Positions 8,398 through 16,633 of a stretch of 64,000 nucleotides of DNA are shown here, in pieces. Numbering within the stretch: position 1 is the stretch's first letter; the number at the start of each line of letters is the position of its first letter. Below the pieces are notes generated by a model that was not told the origin of the DNA, made no database searches, and saw nothing but the letters and a program-made list of their open reading frames with translations. Source of the DNA: Bacillus_I endophytica_A. GTDB lineage: Bacteria > Bacillota > Bacilli > Bacillales > Bacillaceae_H. The position numbers were made by a program, and so were the translations under genes. The stretch is from NCBI RefSeq assembly GCF_026790145.1, contig NZ_JALAMS010000020.1:1-64000 (forward strand), in the 5' to 3' direction.

Positions 8398-9273
8398 TTA
8401 GTGGATGGCAGACTTGAACTGCGCTCCTTTTGTTTCTTGTGTATTCATAATCGTAATGAAGGCTTTTGGATCCACTTCATGTACAATTGCTTTTAGCTTC
8501 GTTACCTCAAGACGTGTTACAACAGCATAAATAACTTCCTTATCTTCATCTGTATAGCCACCTTTTCCTTTTAACTTTGTTGTTCCTCGGCCAAGACGAT
8601 CTAAGATCGCATCAGAAACATCTGCATAATGATCAGATACAATAATCACAGCTTTTGTTTCATCAAGTCCTTGTATAACAGTATCAATTGTTTTAAATGC
8701 AATATAGTAAGCCATTACAGAATACATCGCTTGTTCAGGACCATATACAAAGCCAGCCCAAATAAAGATAAAAATGTTCACAAACATTACAAATTCACCT
8801 AGTGAAAACGGCAGTTTTTTCGTTAAAAGGATACCTAAAATTTCTGTACCATCCATTGTACCACCATTTCGAATAACTAATCCAACTCCAGCACCAAGAA
8901 TGAGCCCTCCAAAAACGGTAGCTAAAATAGGCTGTGTTGTAAAAGCCTCTACATGGTGAAGCTGTGATTCAATAACAGCTAGACATACAATTCCGAAAAT
9001 TGAAGAGAAGACGAATGTTTTGCCAATATATTTGTACCCAGAATACATAAACGGCAGGTTAATGATAATAACGAGCGTTGCAAAGTTTACAAATGGGATA
9101 GCTCCCGCATTAAGGTGACTCAAAATAAGCGATACTCCAATAACGCCACCATCAATAATATCATTGGGAACAAGAAAAAGCTCAATCGCAACAGCAGCTA
9201 GACCTGCTCCAATAACAATTAAAAAATAGCGCATTAAAAAGTGTGACAGCTTTTCTTTTTTATGTTGTTTCAT
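8398..9273 (-). CDS. yqfU: YitT-family (DUF2179) membrane protein, YqfU-like
   Basis: This protein of about 291 residues has five to six hydrophobic segments in the first 200 residues. The soluble C-terminal DUF2179 domain begins around ETKAVIIVSDHY and includes GRGTTKLKGKGGYT. This is the YitT/YqfU arrangement. No transported substrate is established for the family. I chose ATG 9273, preceded by GGGGGAG, over an in-frame GTG at 9303 that adds ten residues without its own site. It lies between the zinc operon and yqfT, as in related bacilli. Confidence 0.8.
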   Translation of the reverse strand: MKQHKKEKLSHFLMRYFLIVIGAGLAAVAIELFLVPNDIIDGGVIGVSLILSHLNAGAIPFVNFATLVIIINLPFMYSGYKYIGKTFVFSSIFGIVCLAVIESQLHHVEAFTTQPILATVFGGLILGAGVGLVIRNGGTMDGTEILGILLTKKLPFSLGEFVMFVNIFIFIWAGFVYGPEQAMYSVMAYYIAFKTIDTVIQGLDETKAVIIVSDHYADVSDAILDRLGRGTTKLKGKGGYTDEDKEVIYAVVTRLEVTKLKAIVHEVDPKAFITIMNTQETKGAQFKSAIH

Positions 9274-9453
9274 AATAACTTTGGCTCCCCCTTCTTGGTC
9301 CACTTCTTAAAATGCACAAAAGTTCTCTGTGATTCTTTGATTAACCAAGGCTTTACTTTATTAGGATGCATTATGAAATCACGTTTTGTGCACTAAGACA
9401 CGTTTGCCCTTCATAAACATAGACTGTAACAACGAGAATAAGGAGGCTTTTGA

Positions 9454-9711
9454 ATGGGTATTTTCAAACAGATTGTGAACAATAAAATCAATCGTATGTC
9501 TGTAAAAGAACTAATGCAGTATAGCAAAAAATATGACGTTAGCTTGACGGATACACAGGCAGCTACCCTTGTTAATATTATGAAGGAAAAAAAAGTTGAC
9601 ATTTTTAATGTAGAGGAAAGAAAAGAGTTAATAAAAAAAATTGCACGAGTAACAGATCAACAAACAGCACGTAAGATTAATCAGCTCATTCAAGAACTAA
9701 TCGCAAAGTAA
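9454..9711 (+). CDS. yqfT: DUF2624 family protein, YqfT-like
   Basis: This 85-residue soluble protein begins MGIFKQIVNNKIN, is mostly helical and charged, and has no membrane segment. Length, composition and position between yqfU and nfo match yqfT, a conserved gene of unknown function. The start ATG follows AAGGAGG. It is divergent from yqfU and ends before a hairpin terminator. Confidence 0.75.
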   Translation: MGIFKQIVNNKINRMSVKELMQYSKKYDVSLTDTQAATLVNIMKEKKVDIFNVEERKELIKKIARVTDQQTARKINQLIQELIAK

Positions 9712-9721
9712 TGCATATAAT

Positions 9722-9768
9722 CAGGAGAACAACCCTCCGGAACTCAGTAGTCGTTCTCCTGGCTTATT
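9722..9768 (+). terminator. Terminator after yqfT
   Basis: CAGGAGAAC / GTTCTCCTG 9-bp stem (9722-9730 and 9753-9761) with a 22-base loop, followed by GCTTATTTT. It lies between convergent yqfT and nfo. The T-run is short, so it is a moderate terminator. Confidence 0.6.
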
Positions 9769-10659
9769 TTAATGGAACAATTTCTCTCTAAACTCTGGAT
9801 CAAATTCTCCTGAACGAAGCATCTCGATCTCAACTTTATATGGAGGCTTTTTATTTTTTTTATCTTCGCCAACATAAGGAGTTTCTAAAATCTTAGGTAC
9901 ATGTGCGAGTGTAGGATGGTTCGCAACATAGTGGAGCGCTTTAAAACCGATATGCCCAAAACCAATGTTTTCATGGCGGTCTTTTTCTGCTCCTTGTTCA
10001 TTTTTACTGTCGTTAAGATGAACAACTTTAATGCGTTCAACTCCTACAATCTTATCAAATTCCTCTAATACTCCATCAAAGTCTTCTTTAATGTTATATC
10101 CAGCATCATGTGTATGACATGTGTCAAAACAAACCGAAAGCTTTTCATTGTGTGTAACACCATCAATGATTTTAGCGATTTCTTCAAAGGAACGTCCACA
10201 TTCAGAGCCCTTTCCAGCCATCGTTTCTAGAGCAATTTGAACATCTTGCTCTACCGTCAGCACTGTATTTAAACCTTTAATGATTTGTGAAATACCTTCT
10301 TCACTTCCGGCTCCAACATGTGCTCCTGGATGAAGAACAATTTGACGGGCCCCTAGCGCTGCTGTACGCTCAATTTCAGAACGTAGAAAATCAACACCTA
10401 GCTGGAACGTATCAGAGTTTTTTGTGTTCCCAATATTAATAATATACGGAGCATGGACGATAATGTTGTCGATTCCATTTTCACGCATATGAATATGACC
10501 TTTTTCAATGTTCAGTTCTTCAATTTTTTTACGCCTTGTATTTTGTGGCGCGCCTGTATAAATCATAAATGTATTAGCTCCATATGAAGATGCTTCTTCA
10601 CTAGAACCTAATAGCATTTTTTTCCCGCTCATAGAAACGTGTGAGCCTATCTTAAGCAT
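9769..10659 (-). CDS. nfo: Endonuclease IV (apurinic/apyrimidinic)
   Basis: This 296-residue AP endonuclease cuts 5' to abasic sites during base excision repair. It is a TIM-barrel enzyme with three zinc ions. Family signatures visible are GSHVSM near the N-terminus, IVLHPGAH near residue 109, CFDTCHTHDAGYN, VHLNDSK and HENIGFGHIG. The length equals the usual size. It corresponds to yqfS of B. subtilis, whose product acts in spore DNA repair. It lies downstream of cshB but is separated from it by a terminator. Confidence 0.96.
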   Translation of the reverse strand: MLKIGSHVSMSGKKMLLGSSEEASSYGANTFMIYTGAPQNTRRKKIEELNIEKGHIHMRENGIDNIIVHAPYIINIGNTKNSDTFQLGVDFLRSEIERTAALGARQIVLHPGAHVGAGSEEGISQIIKGLNTVLTVEQDVQIALETMAGKGSECGRSFEEIAKIIDGVTHNEKLSVCFDTCHTHDAGYNIKEDFDGVLEEFDKIVGVERIKVVHLNDSKNEQGAEKDRHENIGFGHIGFKALHYVANHPTLAHVPKILETPYVGEDKKNKKPPYKVEIEMLRSGEFDPEFREKLFH

Positions 10660-10753
10660 ATTGCTACCTCCACTACGTAAATATTTCTCAGCTGCTTTTC
10701 ATCGCGTCCTAATTTAGTACGCTTTATTTTATCATAAAAGCAGCATTTCAATC

Positions 10754-10781
10754 AAAAAAGACGCTACATAGAGCGTCTTTT
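10754..10781 (-). terminator. Terminator downstream of cshB
   Basis: AAAGACGCT-ACATAG-AGCGTCTTT stem located just after the cshB stop codon. On the minus strand it is followed by TTTTTT. Confidence 0.9.
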
Positions 10782-10788
10782 CCTTACT

Positions 10789-12111
10789 TTATTTCTTACG
10801 TGCATTTCTCGTATTTCGCTTTTGTTTTTTTACATAACGATCAATCTCACGCTGACGTTTCTTTTTGTATCCTGGTTTTACTTTAGCTGGTTTACGGATG
10901 AACTTATGAGCTGTTTTTTCGACTTCATCTTCTTGTCTCACACGCTTGCGGCGCTTGTTGCGATCATCAACTTCAACCCATTCATTTCTTTCTAAGTCTT
11001 TGTTCACAAACTCGATGCCTCTGTTTTCTAAGCTCATAAGTGCTTCATAGTCACCTTGTTCATAGATTGTAATGGCCGTTCCATCATAACCAGCACGAGC
11101 CGTTCTTCCAACACGGTGCACATAGAAGTCTAAATCTTGTGGAATTTCATAGTTAATAACATGACTTACTCCTTGAATATCAATTCCGCGTGCTGCAAGG
11201 TCTGTAGCTACAATGTATTGATACTGAAGGTCTTGAATTTGCTTCATACTGCGTTTACGTTCACGAGGCTCTAAGCCACCATGAATACGAGCTACTTTTA
11301 GGCCTTTTTCTAAAAGGTGGTCTGCAAGCTCGTCTGCACTTTTCTTCGTATTAGCAAAAACGATTGCTAAATATGGATTAAGGTTTGTTAACATATTATA
11401 AACAAGCTCTTTTTTATCACGATGACGCTGTGGAACTAAAATATGCTCAAGCTTTGCTGCTGTAAGCTGTTTTGGTGCAACGTGTGTATAGCGTGGATTA
11501 TCTAGGTATTTCTTTAAGAATGGCTTAAGTTTCTCAGGAATTGTAGCTGAGAAAACAAGGATTTGAACATCTTCCTTCATAGCCGCTGCAATGCGGTCTA
11601 CATCTTCAATAAAGCCAAGATCAAGCATAAGATCAGCTTCATCAACTACAATTGTATCCACTTGGCGAACAGAAAGAGCTCCTTCTTGCATCAAATCATG
11701 AATACGACTTGGTGTTCCAACAACAATATGTGGCTGTTGCTTAAGCTTCTCAATTGTACGCTGTTTGTCTGTTCCACCAATTAAGCATTTAGACGTTATC
11801 TTCGCATCTTCTTCTGTGAAGATCGTAATTTTTTGTACTTCTTCGTGAATTTGCAGAGCAAGTTCACGCGTTGGTGCCATAATCACAGCTTGTACATGAT
11901 CTTTATGCGGATTAATCTTATTTAAAATAGGAAGTAAATATGCATGTGTCTTCCCTGTTCCAGTTTGTGATTGTCCAATCGCACTTTCCCCATTTAACAG
12001 AGAGGGAATGATACGCTCCTGAATTTCAGTTGGCTCATAAAAGTTTAAATCCTTTATCGCCTCTATTAAAAACGGTTGAAACGAGAATTTTTCAAATTTG
12101 GTTTGTTTCAT
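10789..12111 (-). CDS. cshB: DEAD-box RNA helicase
   Basis: This 440-residue ATP-dependent RNA helicase has the Q motif near residue 30, motif I QTGTGKT (49-55), PTRELA, DEAD, SAT, and the C-terminal helicase motifs ARGID and HRVGRTAR. The last 60 residues are very basic, a likely RNA-binding tail. Position upstream of nfo matches cshB (yqfR), implicated in RNA turnover and cold adaptation in B. subtilis. The start ATG is preceded by AAAAGGAGATTAAC. Confidence 0.93.
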   Translation of the reverse strand: MKQTKFEKFSFQPFLIEAIKDLNFYEPTEIQERIIPSLLNGESAIGQSQTGTGKTHAYLLPILNKINPHKDHVQAVIMAPTRELALQIHEEVQKITIFTEEDAKITSKCLIGGTDKQRTIEKLKQQPHIVVGTPSRIHDLMQEGALSVRQVDTIVVDEADLMLDLGFIEDVDRIAAAMKEDVQILVFSATIPEKLKPFLKKYLDNPRYTHVAPKQLTAAKLEHILVPQRHRDKKELVYNMLTNLNPYLAIVFANTKKSADELADHLLEKGLKVARIHGGLEPRERKRSMKQIQDLQYQYIVATDLAARGIDIQGVSHVINYEIPQDLDFYVHRVGRTARAGYDGTAITIYEQGDYEALMSLENRGIEFVNKDLERNEWVEVDDRNKRRKRVRQEDEVEKTAHKFIRKPAKVKPGYKKKRQREIDRYVKKQKRNTRNARKK

Positions 12112-12281
12112 GTTAATCTCCTTTTCTTTTTACCCTAAAGCAAACTGTATATGATTATAAGCGAGTATGCTTATAAAGTCTATACTCCCCTTCAAAAACA
12201 TCTTCATTAAGGTCCCTCTCAATAAGCAACTCCCTTTTTTGTGCATATAGTATAGAAAGTTTATTAAAGGAGGTGTATTCA

Positions 12282-12782
12282 TTGTTTCCTAGACGATCTT
12301 TCCCACCGCAAATGACTCGAGGAGGAATGGTCCCTTTTCAAATGACAAGAGGGGTACCAAACATGCCGCAACCATCGTCTGGCGGAGGTATCTTAGCAAA
12401 AATTTTAGGTCGAAACGCTGGCCTGTCTAGCGTCCAAAACGCCGCAGCCGCTCCGAAAGCGTTCAACCTAACGTCTGTGATGACGAACGTCCAAAAAGTC
12501 TTAGGTGTTGCTGAGCGCGTAACACCAATGGTACAGCAATACGGACCAATGGTCAGAAACGTGCCGGCTATGTTTAAAATTTACAAAGCCCTTAAAGATG
12601 ATAATACCACTGATGATCAATCAACGCCAAGTGATGTTGAAGAGCCCGTTGTTAAAAAAGAAGTAAAAAAGGTTCAGAAATTAAAACAACCTAAAAATTC
12701 TACTCAAACAAAAGCAAGTGCCAAAACTTCTAACCAAACAAAAGCAAAGGCTAAAACTTCCCAGCCCAAACTTTATATTTAA
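12282..12782 (+). CDS. yqfQ: YqfQ/VrrA-like protein, low complexity
   Basis: This protein of about 166 residues has an N-terminus rich in Pro, Arg, Gln and Gly (QMTRGG and QMTRGV occur as a near-repeat), a helical middle, and a C-terminal tail of repeated Lys/Thr/Ser/Gln units (QTKASAKTSNQTKAKAKTSQ). Such repeat-rich proteins with this position before ispH are annotated YqfQ or VrrA, and their function is unclear. TTG at 12282 is eight bases after AAAGGAGG. An upstream in-frame GTG at 12273 overlaps that ribosome site and is unlikely to be used. Confidence 0.7.
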   Translation: MFPRRSFPPQMTRGGMVPFQMTRGVPNMPQPSSGGGILAKILGRNAGLSSVQNAAAAPKAFNLTSVMTNVQKVLGVAERVTPMVQQYGPMVRNVPAMFKIYKALKDDNTTDDQSTPSDVEEPVVKKEVKKVQKLKQPKNSTQTKASAKTSNQTKAKAKTSQPKLYI

Positions 12783-12881
12783 CTTAGCTCTTCCACATTT
12801 CTTTCTTTGTATTCTGCAGTATCCTCCTTTATAATGAAACAAGAGTACCTGCTCTTTCTAGTTTAACGAGGAGGATTGATG

Positions 12882-13850
12882 ATGGAAATAATTAAAATTG
12901 CACCTCGCGGATATTGTTATGGGGTTGTAGACGCTATGGTTATTGCCCGCAATGCCGCTTTAGATAAAAGTCTACCTCGTCCCATTTATATTTTAGGGAT
13001 GATTGTACACAACAAGCATGTAACAGATGCGTTTGAGGAAGACGGCATTATTACGCTTGATGGAGCAAACCGTTTAGAGATTTTAGAAGGAATTGAAAAT
13101 GGAACTGTCATTTTCACAGCACACGGTGTATCTCCAGAAGTTAAAAAACGCGCGAAAGAAAAGGGGCTTACAACTATTGATGCTACTTGCCCTGATGTAA
13201 CAAGAACGCATGATTTAATTCGCGCGAAGAAAAAAGAAGGCTATCAAGTGATTTATATCGGAAAGAAAAATCACCCAGAGCCAGAAGGAGCACTTGGTGT
13301 TGCCCCTGATATCGTCCATCTTGTTGAAAAAGCTGAAGATGTGAAAAGCTTGAATATTGAAAGCGACAAAATCATTGTTACAAATCAAACAACAATGAGC
13401 CAATGGGATGTATTAGACGTAATGGAAAAAGTGCAAGAAAAATTCCCACACGTTGAGCAGCATAAAGAAATTTGTCTTGCTACTCAAGTTCGCCAAGAAG
13501 CTGTGGCAGAACAAGCTGGTGAAGCAGATGTAACGATTGTTGTTGGAGATCCAAAAAGTAACAACTCAAATCGTCTAGCACAAGTTTCAGAAGAAATCGC
13601 TGGCACAACAGCTTATAGAATTGGAGATCTTTCAGAGCTTAAAATTGATTGGCTAAAAGGAGCTAAGAAAGTTGCTGTTACAGCTGGTGCTTCTACGCCA
13701 ACTCCAATTGTGCGTGAAGTTATTCAGTTTATTGATCAGTTCGATGAACATGATGAAACAACATGGAAAAATGAAAAGAAAGTTCCGCTTTCTAAAATTT
13801 TACCAAAAGTTAAACAACCAAAACCAGCGCAGGAACTTTCGCGCTCATAA
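12882..13850 (+). CDS. ispH: 4-hydroxy-3-methylbut-2-enyl diphosphate reductase
   Basis: IspH reduces HMBPP to IPP and DMAPP in the last step of the MEP pathway, with an iron-sulfur cluster held by three cysteines. Visible ligands are the cysteine of PRGYCYG near residue 13, that of DATCPDV near 105 and that of KEICLATQ near 202, plus the substrate histidines in VHNKHV and FTAHGV. About 322 residues, the usual size. ATG 12882 follows GAGGAGG by seven bases, and in-frame TTG 12876 and ATG 12879 are closer to it. It corresponds to yqfP. Confidence 0.97.
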   Translation: MEIIKIAPRGYCYGVVDAMVIARNAALDKSLPRPIYILGMIVHNKHVTDAFEEDGIITLDGANRLEILEGIENGTVIFTAHGVSPEVKKRAKEKGLTTIDATCPDVTRTHDLIRAKKKEGYQVIYIGKKNHPEPEGALGVAPDIVHLVEKAEDVKSLNIESDKIIVTNQTTMSQWDVLDVMEKVQEKFPHVEQHKEICLATQVRQEAVAEQAGEADVTIVVGDPKSNNSNRLAQVSEEIAGTTAYRIGDLSELKIDWLKGAKKVAVTAGASTPTPIVREVIQFIDQFDEHDETTWKNEKKVPLSKILPKVKQPKPAQELSRS

Positions 13851-13852
13851 TT

Positions 13853-13886
13853 AAAAAAGGTGAGGCATTAATGCCTCACCTTTTTT
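13853..13886. terminator. Bidirectional terminator between ispH and yqfO
   Basis: Nearly perfect 34-base palindrome with AAAAAAGGTGAGGCAT on the left and its complement ending in TTTTTT on the right, between convergent genes. Confidence 0.93.
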
Positions 13887-15006
13887 ACATGAATTGAAAT
13901 GGGTTTGTATCTTCTTCAGATGGAAATACTTCACATAGAATATTTTCGTCCTTAAACAGAGCTGTTAACTTGTCTGTAACGCCTTGTTTCATGATTTGCT
14001 CAACATGATGACCAGGATCAATAACATTAAGTCCTACATTCATTGCATCTTGAGCAACATGGAAATATAAATCTCCTGTCACATAAACATCGGCACCTTT
14101 AAATTTAGCTGTATGCATATATTTATTACCGTCCCCGCCTAAAACAGCTACTTTACGTACTTTGTCTTGAAGATTTCCAACAACGCGAAGACCACTCACA
14201 CCAAAGACACGTTTAACACGCTCAGCAAACTCCCCTAGCGTTGTTTCCTCTTCAAGTTTGCCCATCCGTCCTAAACCGTACTCTTCTCCTTTTTGGCTAA
14301 GGTCATAGACGTCATAAGCAACTTCTTCATATGGATGTGTCTTTTTCATTGCTCGTATAATATTCTTTTCATCTGAAGCTTTGAATACTGTTTCAATTCG
14401 TACTTCTTCTTCTTCATGAAGTTCACCAGTTGTCCCTACATAAGGATCTGTGCCTTCTAGTGGAAGAAACGTTCCTTTTCCTTCTGTATTGAATGTACAG
14501 TGGCTGTAGTTACCGATATGCCCCCCACCTGAGGTTCCAAGAGCATGTCTTACTTCATCAGCATGACTTTTTGGAACGAATACAACAAGCTTTTTCAATG
14601 CTTCTTCACCCGTTGGAACAAGAACGGTCGTATCTTTTATTCCTAGAGCATCTGCTAATAAATCATTCACGCCGCCTTTTGTCACATCAAGGTTTGTATG
14701 TGCAGCATAAACAGCAATATCGTGTTTCAAACATTTTTCTACAATTCTTCCGGTTGCTCCATCTGTTGTTACTGTTTTTAAAGGTCGAAAGATTGGCGGG
14801 TGGTGAGCAATAATTAAATCCACTTTTTTTTCAATTGCTTCATCTACCACATTTTCCATAACATCTAATGTAACCATTACACGCTTTACAGGTTTGCTTA
14901 ACGTTCCAATTTGAAGACCAATTTTATCTCCTTCAACCGCTAAGTTCTTTGGTGAAAATGATTCAAATACTTCAATAATTTTTTGGCCGCTTACTTCCTT
15001 TGCCAC
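13885..15006 (-). CDS. yqfO: Nif3-like dinuclear metal center protein, YqfO type
   Basis: This 373-residue member of the NIF3/GTP cyclohydrolase I type 2 family has the metal-site motifs IAHHPPIF near residue 67 and AAHTNLD near 101, and a C-terminal DPGHHVEQ stretch. It is longer than plain Nif3 proteins (about 250 residues) because a PII/CutA-like insert occupies the middle, as in Bacillus YqfO. The biochemical role is not settled. Its start overlaps the trmK stop by one base, so the two are translationally coupled, as in B. subtilis. Confidence 0.9.
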   Translation of the reverse strand: MAKEVSGQKIIEVFESFSPKNLAVEGDKIGLQIGTLSKPVKRVMVTLDVMENVVDEAIEKKVDLIIAHHPPIFRPLKTVTTDGATGRIVEKCLKHDIAVYAAHTNLDVTKGGVNDLLADALGIKDTTVLVPTGEEALKKLVVFVPKSHADEVRHALGTSGGGHIGNYSHCTFNTEGKGTFLPLEGTDPYVGTTGELHEEEEVRIETVFKASDEKNIIRAMKKTHPYEEVAYDVYDLSQKGEEYGLGRMGKLEEETTLGEFAERVKRVFGVSGLRVVGNLQDKVRKVAVLGGDGNKYMHTAKFKGADVYVTGDLYFHVAQDAMNVGLNVIDPGHHVEQIMKQGVTDKLTALFKDENILCEVFPSEEDTNPFQFM

Positions 15007-15710
15007 TATAAAACCTCCCTAATCGATTTTAAATCTTGTTCCATTTCCCCTTTTCTTTTCAAGTTTTCTTGTGTTAAAGTGCTTTTTTCAAGCTGCTTAA
15101 TAATCCGTTCAAGGTGGCTTTCTTCATGAATCCACTTTTTTATAAATGTTTCATTTTTCTCTTCACGTAAGAAAGGTCCAAGCAAAAGGCCTTTTTCTAA
15201 TGCGTCACCATATGGAGACATAGGATTTCCTCTCTCTGCCATTAACACTTCATAAATGTGTCCATCTTCCTCAAGGATATGTTCTCCTTTAAGTTCCCAG
15301 TCGTTATTAATAAGCCATTTACGAACATTTCTTGCCCCAATATTAGGCTGTAAAACAAGACGAGTAACGCCTTCTAATTTGTGTTTTCCCTCTTCTAGAA
15401 TGTTTGTAATCAATGCACCGCCCATTCCTGCTATTACAACACAGTCTACTTCTCCTTTAGAGATCACTTCAAGGCCGTCCCCTTTTCGAACGCTAATCTT
15501 CTCATTGAGCTCTAAATTTTTCACTTGATTTAAAGCCGACTGAAACGGACCGTCCGTAATTTCTCCAGCTACGGCTCCTTTTATGTATCCCATCTCATAC
15601 GCATAGCAAGGTAGATATGCGTGGTCAGATCCAATATCAGCAATAACGGCTCCTTTTGGAATAAATTCTACCGCTTGCTTAAGACGATTTGATAATTTAA
15701 CTGTCGTCAA
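15006..15710 (-). CDS. trmK: tRNA (adenine(22)-N1)-methyltransferase
   Basis: This 234-residue SAM-dependent methyltransferase modifies A22 in the D-arm of bacterial tRNAs. The SAM-binding motif I is DIGSDHAYLP (25-34), followed by VVIAGMGG near residue 91, characteristic of TrmK/YqfN. A C-terminal helical domain fills the rest. Start is TTG at 15710, five bases after AGGTGA. An overlapping ATG two bases upstream is in another frame. Coupled to yqfO. Confidence 0.92.
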   Translation of the reverse strand: MTTVKLSNRLKQAVEFIPKGAVIADIGSDHAYLPCYAYEMGYIKGAVAGEITDGPFQSALNQVKNLELNEKISVRKGDGLEVISKGEVDCVVIAGMGGALITNILEEGKHKLEGVTRLVLQPNIGARNVRKWLINNDWELKGEHILEEDGHIYEVLMAERGNPMSPYGDALEKGLLLGPFLREEKNETFIKKWIHEESHLERIIKQLEKSTLTQENLKRKGEMEQDLKSIREVL

Positions 15711-15793
15711 TCATGTCACCTACTCATGTTATTTTCTTCTCTCATAATAAAGATTTCAGCGCTCTCTTTCAAGTTCAAAGAAAAAAAGAACAT

Positions 15794-15823
15794 AAAAAAG
15801 CCCCTTTTGAATGTAAAAGGAGC
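15794..15823 (-). terminator. Terminator downstream of cccA
   Basis: On the minus strand, GCTCCTTTT-ACATTC-AAAAGGGGC forms a 9-bp stem followed directly by TTTTTT. It is placed after the cccA stop and ahead of trmK. Confidence 0.88.
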
Positions 15824-15830
15824 GTTATCA

Positions 15831-15856
15831 GCTACTCTATCTTGCTACTCTATCTT
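15831..15856. repeat. 13-bp tandem duplication at the cccA stop codon
   Basis: GCTACTCTATCTT occurs twice in a row (15831-15843 and 15844-15856). On the coding strand each copy reads AAGATAGAGTAGC, so the last codons and the TAG stop of cccA are duplicated just beyond the gene. Confidence 0.9.
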
Positions 15857-16204
15857 CCTAACCCATTTTGCCATTTCATCTGCTTTTTCTTGTGGAACAA
15901 GGTTTGCTGGCATACCACCTTTTCCTTGTGTAATAATCTTCTTAACTTCCTCTTGTGAAAGCTTCTCGCCAACCCCTTTTAATGCTGGGCCTGATACACC
16001 TTGGTACTGCTCTCCATGGCAGCTAATACAGGTTTGCTTATATATTTCCTCTGGACTTGCAGCTGTTTCTTCCTGCTTTGCCCCACCTTCCTTTTCCTGG
16101 GCAAGCTCTTTTTGATCTCCATTGCCTTTAAAGCCTAAGATGACCATTAGTAAAATGCCAAATGCCATGATGAAAAAAAACGGTACAAGTGGATTACGAT
16201 TCAT
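15845..16204 (-). CDS. cccA: Membrane-anchored cytochrome c-550
   Basis: This small c-type cytochrome of about 119 residues has an uncleaved N-terminal membrane anchor (about 6-26), a Glu/Gln-rich linker and a C-terminal heme domain. The heme motif is CISCH near residue 60, and the distal methionine lies in GGMPANL. It carries electrons outside the membrane to a terminal oxidase. I chose ATG 16204, preceded by GGGAGGG, over the longer in-frame start at 16237. It lies downstream of rpoD, as cccA does in B. subtilis. The stop codon lies in a tandem duplication. Confidence 0.93.
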   Translation of the reverse strand: MNRNPLVPFFFIMAFGILLMVILGFKGNGDQKELAQEKEGGAKQEETAASPEEIYKQTCISCHGEQYQGVSGPALKGVGEKLSQEEVKKIITQGKGGMPANLVPQEKADEMAKWVRKIE

Positions 16205-16460
16205 ATCCGCTTCCCTCCCCTTTATATGTAGCGACAAGCTTCCTTACAACAGACAATTTTATTTTACTTGAAAACAGCATGTTTTGAAAGGGTTACCAAT
16301 AAGATAACGCTAACTTTTTGGACAATTCAGAAAAACTTGTATAGATTATTAATTTTATTTTCTACATGTCCTTTTTATCTATTTTATTCCTTTTCTCTTC
16401 AAAAATGATTACGCTTTCGATTATAATTGTAAAGAGTAAATAAATATTTGCTTAGAGAGT

Positions 16461-16489
16461 TTGCAAATCGTTTTCTAATTGAGTAAAAT
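16461..16489 (+). promoter_or_regulatory. Candidate sigma-A promoter facing into the rpoD 3' end
   Basis: TTGCAA, 17-base spacer, TAAAAT on the plus strand, 18 bases before a small reading frame at 16508. The score is moderate. The rest of the 396-base cccA-rpoD interval shows only AT-rich DNA and the rpoD terminator. Confidence 0.4.
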
Positions 16490-16507
16490 AAAAGTCAAGA
16501 AGAGAAT

Positions 16508-16621
16508 ATGGTAAAAATAACAAGAAGAAGCATTGAAAGCCTTTTTAAAAAAGAGAATATGACCAAACATATAGCTAAAAAAGATAGTTTACTCCCAAAA
16601 GAAGCAAACTACCTTTTCTAA
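16508..16621 (+). CDS. Possible small basic peptide, 37 residues
   Basis: The frame starts ATG GTA AAA and ends TAA after 37 codons. The product is lysine/arginine-rich (about 10 Lys/Arg) with no membrane segment, beginning MVKITRRSIESLFKK. A purine-rich AAGAAGAG lies a few bases before the ATG, and a plausible promoter lies upstream. It runs antisense across the rpoD terminator. I do not recognise the sequence; the RRSIESLF stretch only vaguely recalls small basic Fbp-type proteins. It may be chance or a noncoding transcript. Confidence 0.3.
   Translation: MVKITRRSIESLFKKENMTKHIAKKDSLLPKEANYLF
16577..16616 (-). terminator. Terminator downstream of rpoD
   Basis: On the minus strand AAAGGTAGTTT pairs with AAACTATCTTT (11 bp, one G-T pair), followed by TTTTTTAGC. 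It lies 17 bases after the rpoD stop. Confidence 0.88.
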
Positions 16622-16633
16622 GCTGTCTGTATT

